Notes: generated by a model not told the origin, from the letters alone. Shown: positions 1-7,014, counted from the stretch's first letter. The stretch is DNA of 32,349 nucleotides from Caldifarciminota bacterium (GCA_015490555.1 WFXO01000019.1:1-32349), one strand, 5' to 3'. A program made the numbers and translations.

Positions 1-2
1 AC

Positions 3-452
3 ATTCCCCCTGGAGTCTTCGATGTGGTGAACCTCGAATTGAGTTACCAGGGCAATCCGGGCTCCTTCACCCTGACGGGGACCGAACTTCAGTTTGTAGA
101 CTCCACAAGTACCCGCATGATTTCAGGTTTTATCACGGGTGGTCCACAAACAGCAGTAATCTTGGAAGGGTTGGCCACACAGGTGGTCCTTCCCTCTGGG
201 AACATCCTCCACGACCAGTTAGATGTACGTTTGACAGCCCCCTATCCTCTTGGGAATCTGCGCATCCAATTGGTGGACATTACCGGACGAGTGGTGAGGA
301 CCCTTTATCACGGTCAAGTTGCAACGAATACACTAAACTTCCGCGTTCCGGTAAAGAAACTTGGCGTGAGTGATGGGGTTTACTTCCTGCGGGTCGACAG
401 CGAGAAAACGCATTCGGTACACCGGGTGATCCTCCTTCGTGACCAAGAATAA
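3..452 (+). CDS. C-terminal part of a secreted protein with a type IX-like sorting domain (5' truncated)
   Basis: The frame is open to the window edge, so the GTG at 24 in the ORF track is not a credible start and the gene begins outside. The last ~75 residues have the look of a Por/type IX secretion C-terminal sorting domain or FlgD-like Ig domain: a beta-rich stretch with 'VDITGRVVRTL' followed by 'GVYFLRV' and a short basic/hydrophobic end. In that family the domain directs outer-membrane export and surface anchoring. The upstream ~75 residues are beta-rich and I recognise no enzymatic motif. The stop is followed at once by a strong hairpin terminator, so this ends a transcription unit. 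Family call is by pattern only; the function of the missing N-terminal part cannot be said. Confidence 0.75.
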   Translation: MPPGVFDVVNLELSYQGNPGSFTLTGTELQFVDSTSTRMISGFITGGPQTAVILEGLATQVVLPSGNILHDQLDVRLTAPYPLGNLRIQLVDITGRVVRTLYHGQVATNTLNFRVPVKKLGVSDGVYFLRVDSEKTHSVHRVILLRDQE

Positions 453-468
453 CCAAAAGGAGATGCAG

Positions 469-511
469 GCCACCGGGGGCGATAGGTGTTGCCCCCGGTG
501 GCTTTTGTTTT
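469..511 (+). terminator. Rho-independent terminator
   Basis: A perfect 12-bp stem (gccaccgggggc pairing with gcccccggtggc) around a 10-nt loop is followed by TTTTGTTTT. It lies 16 bp after the stop of the sorting-domain gene and separates it from the accessory island. Confidence 0.93.
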
Positions 512-556
512 ACAGACCCTTGGATAACCACAATAAAGCGCGATGAATCAAAACAA

Positions 557-585
557 TTCATTTAAAAAGGGGAACTTCGTATCTT
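557..585 (+). promoter_or_regulatory. Possible sigma70 promoter for the zinc-ribbon gene
   Basis: TTCATT and TATCTT are separated by 17 bp in an A/T-rich stretch. The predicted transcript would have a leader of ~58 nt before the ATG at 650. The -35 match is only moderate, and TTGAAA at ~588 is a competing -35. Confidence 0.4.
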
Positions 586-649
586 ATTGAAAAAGACATG
601 GGGGATGTAAAAATAAGCAGAATATTCAAACGGTGTAGAGGAGGATCCA

Positions 650-1510
650 ATGAACACCAACCTTTACAACATACAAGGGGACCCACCCCAGCATGCCGCC
701 TTGGAATACTTCTTCCTCTCCCTCGACTACTGGAGGGCAGTGGTCGAGGCGTATGCGAGAGGGAAAGAACAGGATCTCATTTGGTGCAGGTTCTTCTCCT
801 CTGTTCTGAAGTGTGTATCGGCAATGTTTGAAATACCAGGTGATCCCGAAAATCCACAAAATCTTCAGTGGGCGAGACTCGAAGAACATGTTAACGCAGA
901 AGTACTCAATCTCCTCCAAGAATACAGCAAGTTTTGGGATAATGAGGCCCGGGAAAGTTGGGAGGCAGAAGATAAAGAACGGCTACTGTCTCAGTATCCT
1001 AAAGTGATATGGCCGCTGGTAGTTCAAAATGCTGAAAGATTGTCTCAGAATTTACCTAATCACAAGGGCTGGTGTCAAGACTTTAATGAAGACGACCTTA
1101 TGTTTCTCGTGGGATTTGGGTCAGAGTCACGTGCTCCAAATGAGCGAGTGGAGATCAAACGGAGGATTTTGGTCAAACCACGAACTATTCACATAGATCC
1201 ACAGGAAACAGTTCCTGATTGGTGGGGAGAATGGTGTGACTTTCTGGAAAAGTTTCACTACCGGCCATTTAGATTGGCAAAGAGTAAAGAACCCAATCGA
1301 TGGGTCAATCCTTGCACACCAGGATTTGTCTCCACAAATTCACCTAAATTGGTATTAGGCCAGACTCAAACAACATGCCCGAATTGTGGGTCTGAAAGTG
1401 CAGATGCCCAAATCGAAGAGATGAGTAACAAAATCGCTTGTTTGATGTGTCTTTATTGTGGTCTTACGATCCTTTATGATACCGAAGAGTTTGAAGCTTG
1501 GAGGGATTGA
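650..1510 (+). CDS. Unrecognised protein with C-terminal four-Cys zinc ribbon
   Basis: I do not recognise this 286-residue protein. The start is well supported: GAGGAGG sits 5 nt before the ATG. No signal peptide or membrane segment is visible. The body is acidic and aromatic-rich, with helical-looking stretches to about residue 130. The C terminus has a clear zinc ribbon: C243-x2-C246, a 20-residue loop, then C267-x2-C270, a form common in nucleic-acid-binding or structural zinc sites. It is convergent with the nuclease-like gene; only 33 bp separate its stop from the stop of that gene's restored reading frame. Base composition is more A/T-rich than the chromosomal genes to the right, consistent with an acquired cargo gene. 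Whether it works with the neighbouring nuclease-like gene is unknown. Confidence 0.8.
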   Translation: MNTNLYNIQGDPPQHAALEYFFLSLDYWRAVVEAYARGKEQDLIWCRFFSSVLKCVSAMFEIPGDPENPQNLQWARLEEHVNAEVLNLLQEYSKFWDNEARESWEAEDKERLLSQYPKVIWPLVVQNAERLSQNLPNHKGWCQDFNEDDLMFLVGFGSESRAPNERVEIKRRILVKPRTIHIDPQETVPDWWGEWCDFLEKFHYRPFRLAKSKEPNRWVNPCTPGFVSTNSPKLVLGQTQTTCPNCGSESADAQIEEMSNKIACLMCLYCGLTILYDTEEFEAWRD

Positions 1511-1543
1511 GATGCATGTAGATGCTGATGTGCACAATATGCT

Positions 1544-2338
1544 TTAAAAAGTACGCACCAACTTGAGCTTGTAGGCCTCTCTTTCCATATCCAGAAGTAA
1601 ATAAACAGCGTCAAAATATCGTGAGGTGTAAGTGTGTTCGACGATTCTTGACAAAGTATCTGGATCGTACGTTGCGGATAATCGCTCAAAGTTCGCAGCC
1701 AACAGAAGCTAGAGCTCATCAAGTCTCTGGATGACTTCCGACTTCTTGCCCGATTCCTGATTCCCCTCATTGAGCCATCTGTCAACCTTTTTGTCCTTTT
1801 CATCAATTCTCTGTTGAATATGCTCGGGCGAAAATTCGGGAATACATGATCCTAAAAGAAGCGAGACATGCAATTTTTTTAGACTTTCTCGACGGGAGAC
1901 TCGAAGGCTATCGATGACGTGTTCCAGGCAGGCCTTCTTGAGATCGAAGTAAGAGAATTCATATTCAAAAGACGTACTCGGAGAGTTTTTCACTTTTTCA
2001 ATAATGAACTGTGCAAGACGGCATGCTATTTCCTCATGATTCTGTAATTTCCCCTTGTGGAAGAGAACTGAGACGTAAACTGGCGGGATTCTGCAATTTT
2101 CTAAAATTTGCTCTACCCGACAACAAATCTTATCTCGTACTTCCTCTTTTCCTCTCAGTTGTTCGGACCAAACGAACTCAGAAACTTCGATGCCGATTTT
2201 CTTCCCATTGTGCACAATGGTGCCATCCGGCTTATCCCCCTGCTTGTAGGTGTCTTTGGGGATATTCAAAATTTCAAGGAGATGGAGCGTGAACCTTCTC
2301 TCCCGCTCTTCCTGTGCCGTGTGTGATTCTTTGCGCAT
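1544..2338 (-). pseudogene. PD-(D/E)XK nuclease-like protein interrupted by an in-frame TAG
   Basis: The annotated ORF (1709-2338, 209 aa) stops at a TAG at 1709-1711, but the same frame continues as convincing protein for 54 more codons to a TAA at 1544-1546, including 'YFDAVYLLLDMEREAYKL'. The full product would be ~264 residues. The N-terminal third contains 'KPDGTIVHNGKKIGIEVSEF'; the D38 and E51 spacing resembles the PD-(D/E)XK restriction-endonuclease fold, with Ser53 where Lys is usual. The rest is helical and charged, with no membrane segment. The start has no Shine-Dalgarno site; a weak TTTAAC box lies 9 nt upstream. TAG is used as an ordinary stop elsewhere here (ksgA, ORF 5044), so genome-wide recoding is unlikely. 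A nonsense mutation, an assembly error or readthrough are the options. Nuclease assignment is tentative. Confidence 0.65.
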
Positions 2339-2458
2339 AATCAGATTGTTAAAGTAGAATCCCCAAGATACAAGAGCGTATCCAAGTATACCGTACCCAC
2401 ACCTTATTACTTATTAACCCCATAACTCAACGCTTAATAACTCTGGCACCTTTCCGTT

Positions 2459-2493
2459 CCTAATAAAACCCTGGCCCCGGAAAGGGACCAGGG
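2459..2493 (-). terminator. Leftward rho-independent terminator
   Basis: Read on the minus strand, CCCTGGTCCC and GGGGCCAGGG pair with one mismatch around a 5-nt loop and are followed by TTTTATTAG. It would stop leftward transcripts coming from the repeat region or reading through from the S24 repressor gene. Confidence 0.75.
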
Positions 2494-2620
2494 GGCAGGA
2501 GGGACTGCATGGAGAGGAAATCAGCTATCGAAATTGTAGGTGAAATGTGGGTAGGGGTCAAGAGGCCAATATGGGAATTGGGAATGGTGGATATTTGTGG
2601 CAGCGATGCACTAAAAACGG

Positions 2621-2640
2621 ACATTAAAACCCCCAAAAAT
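2621..2640. repeat. Direct repeat copy 1
   Basis: acattaaaacccccaaaaat. Identical to the copies at 2654 and 2741. Copies 1 and 2 share a few extra flanking bases (gg before, t after) and start 33 bp apart, about three helical turns. Confidence 0.9.
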
Positions 2641-2653
2641 TTTTCAGTGATGG

Positions 2654-2673
2654 ACATTAAAACCCCCAAAAAT
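2654..2673. repeat. Direct repeat copy 2
   Basis: Exact copy of the 20-bp unit, 33 bp after copy 1 (start to start). Confidence 0.9.
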
Positions 2674-2740
2674 TCTCCCCCATGTTCTTTTCTTAGAATG
2701 ATGCGGGAAAGAACGATGGAAGGATCTTCCAAATCCGTGT

Positions 2741-2760
2741 ACATTAAAACCCCCAAAAAT
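2741..2760. repeat. Direct repeat copy 3
   Basis: Exact 20-bp copy, 87 bp after copy 2 (start to start). Confidence 0.9.
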
Positions 2761-2923
2761 AAAACGATAACCCATTAATTGATAAGTTATTATATTCCAG
2801 TTATTTAATGTGTTAGATGTTAACCATGAGATAAAAACAAGAAAAGAAGGGGGTGTTCACTACAGCGTGATGAAAACGCAGAAAATCCCAATGTAGAGGG
2901 AAGAGTAGTCCCTTCCCCGGCGT

Positions 2924-2943
2924 ACATTAAAAACCCCAAAAAA
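2924..2943. repeat. Direct repeat copy 4 (diverged)
   Basis: acattaaaaaccccaaaaaa, two changes from the consensus, in the same orientation, 183 bp after copy 3. Confidence 0.8.
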
Positions 2944-3380
2944 CACAGAAAGAAGATAGTCAATAAGGTTAACTAACCAGTAATATCTTAAAGATACTCA
3001 CTATTTAAAATATTACAGGGAAAAGCAAAATGGATTATTCGCATCATAAAAATAATTTCATAAGCATCATTATTTTATTATTTTTATTATTTCAGCTCAT
3101 CATTTATCGTTTATTTCCTTATTCCTCCGTCAATTCGGTTACGAAGTCATGCCCTTAGGATATTTTGCTATCATAATATTCTAATATTACTTTATGCAAG
3201 CATATTGTTTTCGATAGGGGTATAGCCCACAAAAAACTTTTCAAATTTTGCCGGATTTTTCCTTTCTCAGTGGGGGATCTATGGGAAAATATATGAGGAT
3301 ATATCTTCGACTTTCACTCCGCCCTCAAAAAAGATTTATGTACAATGTTGTGGGGCCTAGGATTGAAAGGCTCTGTGTTT

Positions 3381-4280
3381 TTAAAGTTTTCGTGAGACCA
3401 AAACAGCTCGCCCAATGATTAAGACCTGCATTGCAGGGAGAAACATTGTCTCAAACTGGGGATTGAAAGGTACAAGTAGGATAGAATCGTTACTAGGATA
3501 TAACACTCGCCTGAGGAAGGGCCTTGTAAAAGCTAGGCCTAAGATAGCTGACTCTATATCCTTGACATCCTCGAAGATGATCACGAGTGCGATATCATCA
3601 GATTTTACCTCGCTGTTAGGAGAAATCACAACCAGATCCCCTCGATTTATCACAGGGCTCATGCTGTCGTCATGGACCTCAATAGCAAATACATCGGGAT
3701 CCTCTATAGACTGAGGGACAGGGAGGTATTCTTCCTCCGGAGAGCTCCAGTAAAGAGCTTTGACGAGCCTTTTTCTATAATAATTACTGCAATAATCCTT
3801 GAATCCGCGTAGGTCTACAGTAAGGGAACCTTGGGAACTCATCCTGATTCTTTTTCCGCGTTCACGGATAAATCCCTTCAAGAGGTGAATCAATTGGGCT
3901 GAGCCTTTTTTGAGGACCGGGGCAAATGACACCTCTATTTTGTTGTAGGAGAGGGAAATCATCAAACCTTCACCGTATATGAGCCAGTTAGGATTGACCC
4001 CCAGTACACTCGCTATCCCTTGAAGCACGACGATTTTGGGAAGTTGTTGCCCTAATTCATACTTTTCTAGTGTCACCCAGGAAATCCCAAGCTTTTTTGC
4101 GAGTTCTTTGAGCGTCAGCCCTCTGAATTTCCTGGCCGTCCTGATCCTTTCCCCAACACCGGGTGCAACTTTTCTTTGTCTGCTGCTTCCTTCAACGGGT
4201 TCCATTGGTTCCCCCAGACCAATTATAACTGTGTCTGGAACTTGATTTTTATCTTTTTCTTGTATCCTGAGTCTTGACAA
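3381..4280 (-). CDS. Phage-type repressor: HTH plus S24/LexA-like domain lacking the catalytic Lys
   Basis: This 299-residue protein has an XRE-type helix-turn-helix at about 43-105 ('GERIRTARKFRG', 'LGISWVTLEKYELG'), a long ~90-residue linker, and a C-terminal peptidase S24 fold. The nucleophile motif is intact (S206 in 'HDDSMSP'), but the lysine general base, expected where LexA has 'VKRL', is Arg (R257/R258 in 'FLRRVL'). I also see no clear Ala-Gly or Cys-Gly cleavage site before it. Known S24 repressors self-cleave with a Ser-Lys dyad; this one may be non-cleavable or controlled otherwise. It faces the Cro-like gene across a promoter/operator, the usual lysis-lysogeny arrangement. The track's start is TTG; an ATG at 4205 preceded by GGGGGA is a good alternative (274 aa) and leaves the HTH whole. 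Confidence 0.88.
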   Translation of the reverse strand: MSRLRIQEKDKNQVPDTVIIGLGEPMEPVEGSSRQRKVAPGVGERIRTARKFRGLTLKELAKKLGISWVTLEKYELGQQLPKIVVLQGIASVLGVNPNWLIYGEGLMISLSYNKIEVSFAPVLKKGSAQLIHLLKGFIRERGKRIRMSSQGSLTVDLRGFKDYCSNYYRKRLVKALYWSSPEEEYLPVPQSIEDPDVFAIEVHDDSMSPVINRGDLVVISPNSEVKSDDIALVIIFEDVKDIESAILGLAFTRPFLRRVLYPSNDSILLVPFNPQFETMFLPAMQVLIIGRAVLVSRKL

Positions 4281-4302
4281 AGTTGTAAATTCTTTGTATA
4301 AT
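4274..4302 (+). promoter_or_regulatory. Consensus sigma70 promoter for the Cro-like gene
   Basis: TTGACA, 17-bp spacer, TATAAT: a full consensus match. The -35 box overlaps the TTG start codon of the divergent repressor. The -10 box ends 9 nt before the ATG at 4312, so the transcript should start within ~3 nt of the start codon. Confidence 0.92.
4277..4297. promoter_or_regulatory. Operator-like inverted repeat between -35 and -10
   Basis: ACAAAG and CTTTGT form a perfect 6-bp inverted repeat with a 9-bp spacer, lying exactly between the -35 and -10 boxes of the rightward promoter and beside the repressor start. This is where a dimeric HTH repressor would block transcription. A TATACA box on the minus strand (4295-4300) could serve the repressor itself. 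Confidence 0.6.
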
Positions 4303-4311
4303 CAACATGCC

Positions 4312-4614
4312 ATGAATCGGACATGCCTCTCAATTAAAAACGAACACTTCGGGGATTGCAAGAAAGCCAGACCCTTGACAACGAAAATCAAATATCTCCT
4401 CATCCTCAAGGGTCTGACGGTCGAGGAGCTCGCAAGGAGAATCGCACGACGGTACCGCAAGAAAATCTCCGCAACTGTGGTTTCAAAGGTAATCCACGGA
4501 CATCGCTTTACACGGTATATCCAGGTGGGCATCGCGAAAGAATTGGGAGTCCCCTTCGAAGACATCTTCGAGGTGGATCATGCTGACCGTGAAAGAGTTG
4601 GCCAAAATTCTTAA
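4312..4614 (+). CDS. Cro-like HTH regulator
   Basis: A ~100-residue basic protein with one helix-turn-helix: 'LTVEELARRI', a basic turn, then 'SATVVSKVIHGHRF' as recognition helix and 'AKELGVPFEDIF' closing the XRE-type fold. The track starts it at a TTG inside the -10 box, which is impossible for a transcript from the consensus promoter; ATG 4312 is the sensible start and implies a leaderless mRNA. It is divergent from the S24 repressor and overlaps the excisionase-like gene by 35 bp, forming the start of an early rightward operon. By position it should act like Cro: a small antagonist of the repressor. It could equally be a second activator; only the HTH is certain. Confidence 0.8.
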   Translation: MNRTCLSIKNEHFGDCKKARPLTTKIKYLLILKGLTVEELARRIARRYRKKISATVVSKVIHGHRFTRYIQVGIAKELGVPFEDIFEVDHADRERVGQNS

Positions 4615-4885
4615 AGTATCCCCGAAAACCATATACAAAATGGTCTCTGAGGGTGAAATCCCCGTCCACTATCGATTCGGAGGCAGTATACGCTTCGACG
4701 AGCGGGAAATTCGGGAATGGATTAAGAAGTGCAGGGTTGTCAACCCAGCTCCTATTATTCGTTCCGCAAGAATTCGGTCAGTAAGAAAAAAAGGGGCCTT
4801 TCGGCCCCACTCGCCATATAGGAGTTACCATGGAAAGTATAATCCAGATAAAGACACAAAGTCAACCTCTCAAAGAAGAGAATAA
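4580..4885 (+). CDS. Excisionase-family (MerR/AlpA-like) HTH protein
   Basis: A 101-residue protein whose first 55 residues are a textbook excisionase/DNA-binding domain: 'TVKELAKILKVSPKTIYKMVSEGEIPVHYRFGG' cut here at the core, then 'IRFDEREIREWI'. Such proteins bend DNA at attachment sites and steer the integrase toward excision, or act as AlpA-like activators. GAGGTGG lies 4 nt before the ATG. It overlaps the Cro-like gene by 35 bp. The C-terminal ~45 residues are basic and low in complexity, and they are encoded over a hairpin that works as a terminator for the opposite strand. The tyrosine recombinase downstream at 5950 is its likely partner. Confidence 0.85.
   Translation: MLTVKELAKILKVSPKTIYKMVSEGEIPVHYRFGGSIRFDEREIREWIKKCRVVNPAPIIRSARIRSVRKKGAFRPHSPYRSYHGKYNPDKDTKSTSQRRE
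4786..4808 (-). terminator. Leftward terminator inside the excisionase-like gene
   Basis: GGGGCC and GGCCCC form a stem with a short loop. On the minus strand the stem is followed by seven T residues and CTTAC, a good intrinsic terminator. On the plus strand there is no T-tract. No leftward gene is seen to its right, so it suggests an antisense transcript or a barrier to leftward readthrough. Confidence 0.65.
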
Positions 4886-5078
4886 AAACCCGTTAATTCC
4901 TGGGAACATCTCAAGATCCTGTAAACTCCCACGACTCCCTGGACAAACCACCCGGACGCCCTTACTGGAAATGACCTTACAAGCTTCTCAACGGAGTATC
5001 ACTCTCGTCACGTATTTCTTTCCGTCTAAAAGGAGTGTAACCCATGCGTCGAGCTCGCAAGACTCCCCACACCTATAA
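4830..5078 (+). CDS. Possible small element protein (82 aa)
   Basis: An unrecognised 82-residue ORF. Its support is a good ribosome binding site: TAGGAG 5-6 nt before the ATG at 4830. It overlaps the excisionase-like ORF by 56 bp and the next ORF by 35 bp, in the packed style of phage early regions. The sequence is polar, rich in Ser, Thr, Pro and Gln, with no recognised motif or membrane segment. If real, the gene bridges an otherwise empty 158-bp gap between the excisionase-like gene and ORF 5044. Chance is possible. Confidence 0.4.
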   Translation: MESIIQIKTQSQPLKEENKNPLIPGNISRSCKLPRLPGQTTRTPLLEMTLQASQRSITLVTYFFPSKRSVTHASSSQDSPHL

Positions 5079-5913
5079 TAAAGTTCAGCCCAAAACGGCA
5101 TTCACTACTGCTCTCCAAAAAATCCGGAATTTCTTCTCGTTTAAGACCACGCAGCCAACCAGGGTCCAGAACCCAAGTGACAATCCGGAAGCCGAAAACC
5201 CGGAATACCCTCTTTTAGAAAATGCTGGACATATAAAACCTTCTCTTTTTGTCACCCCCACACTTACACACTCCAGATCACAATACCGAGGGTACTCGAA
5301 AACCAACAAAAAGGCGACGCCTCCTTCGAAAGTTCAGCGGTATAACGCAGGATCTGACGATCCACGGAACCCACAGTCTGTACATTTGAAATCACACCGG
5401 CAGCATGAACCGAATCCCAGCACCCCGACAAGACTCCCGTATCACACGCTCATTGAAGGCACGGATTTTGAGCCCCTATTCTTACAGAACCCGGATGCCT
5501 GGCTTCAGATCCTACAACGTTTTGATAAAAAGAAAATTGCAGATTCCGTGCAAGGTGTCCAGTCCCTCTTGGACAGTGGAGCCCCCATTCGAAATATTGT
5601 CGCTTACCTGGTCAAGGTCCTACAGAATGGGGGTTTCGTATCACAAAAATCTCCCACCTCCACGACCCAAAGAATGGTCTTAAAACTTCAAGAACTCGAA
5701 ACACGATACTGGAGTCTTGGGACTTTGCTTGAGAAGTGGTTAACGCTACCCAAGAGTGAACGGGACCAGTGGATCCACAGAGCACGTGAAAGGTTTCTCA
5801 GTCAACACTACCCTCTGAGATTCCTGAAACAGTACTCCTACGCAATCGAATATGAAGCTATTAGGCTGTGGTGTTCAATGGATCAACAACGAAGGGTTAC
5901 TGACGAAGGGTAG
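5044..5913 (+). CDS. Unrecognised island protein with disordered N terminus and helical C terminus
   Basis: I do not recognise this 289-residue protein. AAAGGAG sits 7-8 nt before the ATG. Residues 1 to ~130 are basic and rich in Pro, Ser, Thr, Asn and Gln with little hydrophobic content, so probably disordered. Residues ~135-285 look like a folded helical domain ('DAWLQILQRFDKKKIADSV', 'LLDSGAPIRNIVAYLVKVLQNGG', then Trp- and Arg-rich helices). Its place between excisionase and integrase, where small elements often carry a replication or initiator gene, suggests a role in replication or maintenance, and the 'I.NIVAYLVKVL' helix loosely recalls plasmid Rep winged-helix C-terminal regions. That is a guess from context. 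No nuclease, ATPase or primase motif is visible. Confidence 0.7.
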   Translation: MRRARKTPHTYNKVQPKTAFTTALQKIRNFFSFKTTQPTRVQNPSDNPEAENPEYPLLENAGHIKPSLFVTPTLTHSRSQYRGYSKTNKKATPPSKVQRYNAGSDDPRNPQSVHLKSHRQHEPNPSTPTRLPYHTLIEGTDFEPLFLQNPDAWLQILQRFDKKKIADSVQGVQSLLDSGAPIRNIVAYLVKVLQNGGFVSQKSPTSTTQRMVLKLQELETRYWSLGTLLEKWLTLPKSERDQWIHRARERFLSQHYPLRFLKQYSYAIEYEAIRLWCSMDQQRRVTDEG

Positions 5914-5949
5914 ACTTTTTAAAAATGGGCTGGTGAAGTATCCGGCAGG

Positions 5950-6996
5950 ATGAGGATTTTCAAGAGGGGCAGGTATTGGTGGATTGACTTTACGTATCAC
6001 GGCAGGCGTTACCGCTTTTCACTGAAAACAACAATGAAATCAGTGGCCAAAGCTGTGATGAGGGATATCCAACGAAAGATCGTGGCAGAAGAGTTCTCAT
6101 TGCCTTGGCAGACAGAATCCATCATTTTCGATGATTTTGTTACAGAGTACCTCAAACATTCCCAAATGCATAAAACCCCCGCCGGATTTGCATTGGAAAA
6201 AGTTATCATTCGCCACCTCCTGGAGCATTTCTCGGGAAAACCCTTAGAGGCAATTCGGCCGGAGGATATTGAACACTACAAAATGAAGAGGCTGAAAAAA
6301 GTGAAACCTGCCACCTTGAATCGTGAACTCCGCGTATTACGCGCTCTGCTCAACAAGGCCGTTCAGTGGGGCCACATCGATGAAAGCCCCTTCAAATATG
6401 TCAAGCTCCTTAAGGAGCCTCCGGGTCGGATTCGGTACCTCTCCACGGACGAACTTAGGAGACTCCTTGCTGTTCTTGGAGATGGACACCTGCGGACCAT
6501 TGTTCTTATTGCTCTTAACACCGGAATGAGAAAGGGTGAGATCTTATCTCTTCGTTGGAAAGATATCGACTTCGAACGCCGCCTCATCATCTTGAAGCAG
6601 ACCAAAACGAACCAATTGAGGATCGTTCCCATGAATGACATCGTCTATCACGCCCTCTTGGCCGCAAAACCCAAAAACGCCCATCCCCAAGACAGGGTTT
6701 TCCAAATCAAAAGCTTTAAACGGTCGTGGAAGACAGCTTTGAAGAAAGCCGGCATTCACGATTTCCGCTTTCATGACCTTCGTCACACGTTTGCCTCGTA
6801 TCTTGTGATGAAGGGGATAGATCTCCGGACGGTTTCGGAGTTGTTAGGTCACCGGACCTTAAAAATGGTGTATCGATACAGTCACTTAAATGAAGAAAGG
6901 TTGCGGGTTGCGACGAACACCCTTGGCACAATTTTGGCACACTCGGCGAATTTGGACAAACTGGAGTCAGATAAAAGTGAACGTGGAAGTGATTGA
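5950..6996 (+). CDS. Tyrosine recombinase / phage-type integrase
   Basis: A 348-residue site-specific recombinase that should integrate and excise the island. The N-terminal ~55 residues look like a short arm-binding domain ('RYWWIDFTYHGRRYRFSL'). A SAM-like core-binding domain follows at ~60-150 and the catalytic domain at ~160-325. All active-site residues are present: R194 ('TGMRKGE'), K219 region, H275 and R278 ('HDLRHTFAS'), H301 ('LLGH') and nucleophile Y310 ('YRYSHL'). No strong Shine-Dalgarno site is seen, so the start is somewhat uncertain. The gene ends 18 bp from the 3' end of tRNA-Gly, the classic position for an integrase whose attachment site lies in a tRNA gene. I did not find the second attachment copy in this window. 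Confidence 0.95.
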   Translation: MRIFKRGRYWWIDFTYHGRRYRFSLKTTMKSVAKAVMRDIQRKIVAEEFSLPWQTESIIFDDFVTEYLKHSQMHKTPAGFALEKVIIRHLLEHFSGKPLEAIRPEDIEHYKMKRLKKVKPATLNRELRVLRALLNKAVQWGHIDESPFKYVKLLKEPPGRIRYLSTDELRRLLAVLGDGHLRTIVLIALNTGMRKGEILSLRWKDIDFERRLIILKQTKTNQLRIVPMNDIVYHALLAAKPKNAHPQDRVFQIKSFKRSWKTALKKAGIHDFRFHDLRHTFASYLVMKGIDLRTVSELLGHRTLKMVYRYSHLNEERLRVATNTLGTILAHSANLDKLESDKSERGSD

Positions 6997-7014
6997 GTTT
7001 CAGAAGGTTAAGGA

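Larger units (their letters stand above)
2339..3380. other. AT-rich gene-poor region with repeats and a leftward terminator
   Basis: About 1 kb with no credible gene. It holds four copies of a 20-bp direct repeat, a leftward hairpin terminator at 2459-2493, an inverted repeat TTATTAA/TTAATAA near 2418-2450, and a very A/T-rich tract from about 2980 to 3200. The short ORFs here (2460-2756 minus, 2509-2778 plus) are largely made of the repeats and the hairpin. A replication or regulatory region of the mobile element is a reasonable guess. I found no DnaA-box consensus. Confidence 0.6.

Noticed and set aside
1709-1711. Genome-wide TAG recoding
   Set aside because: ksgA and ORF 5044 end at TAG in sensible places, so TAG acts as a normal stop here.
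1474-1806. 110-aa minus-strand ORF as a separate gene
   Set aside because: It overlaps the restored tail of the nuclease-like gene in another frame, which reads far better as protein.
2460-2756. 98-aa minus-strand ORF
   Set aside because: Its 'FLGVLMS' repeats are the 20-bp direct repeat in translation and its end 'PGPFPGPG' is the terminator hairpin. It starts at a TTG with no ribosome site.
2621-2943. CRISPR array
   Set aside because: Only four copies of a 20-bp unit, with gaps of 13, 67 and 163 bp. Spacer size is irregular, there is no partial dyad in the repeat and no cas gene nearby.
1-6000. Second attachment site matching the tRNA-Gly 3' end
   Set aside because: By eye I found no copy of 12 bp or more of the tRNA 3' sequence in the left part. 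It may lie outside the window or be too short.
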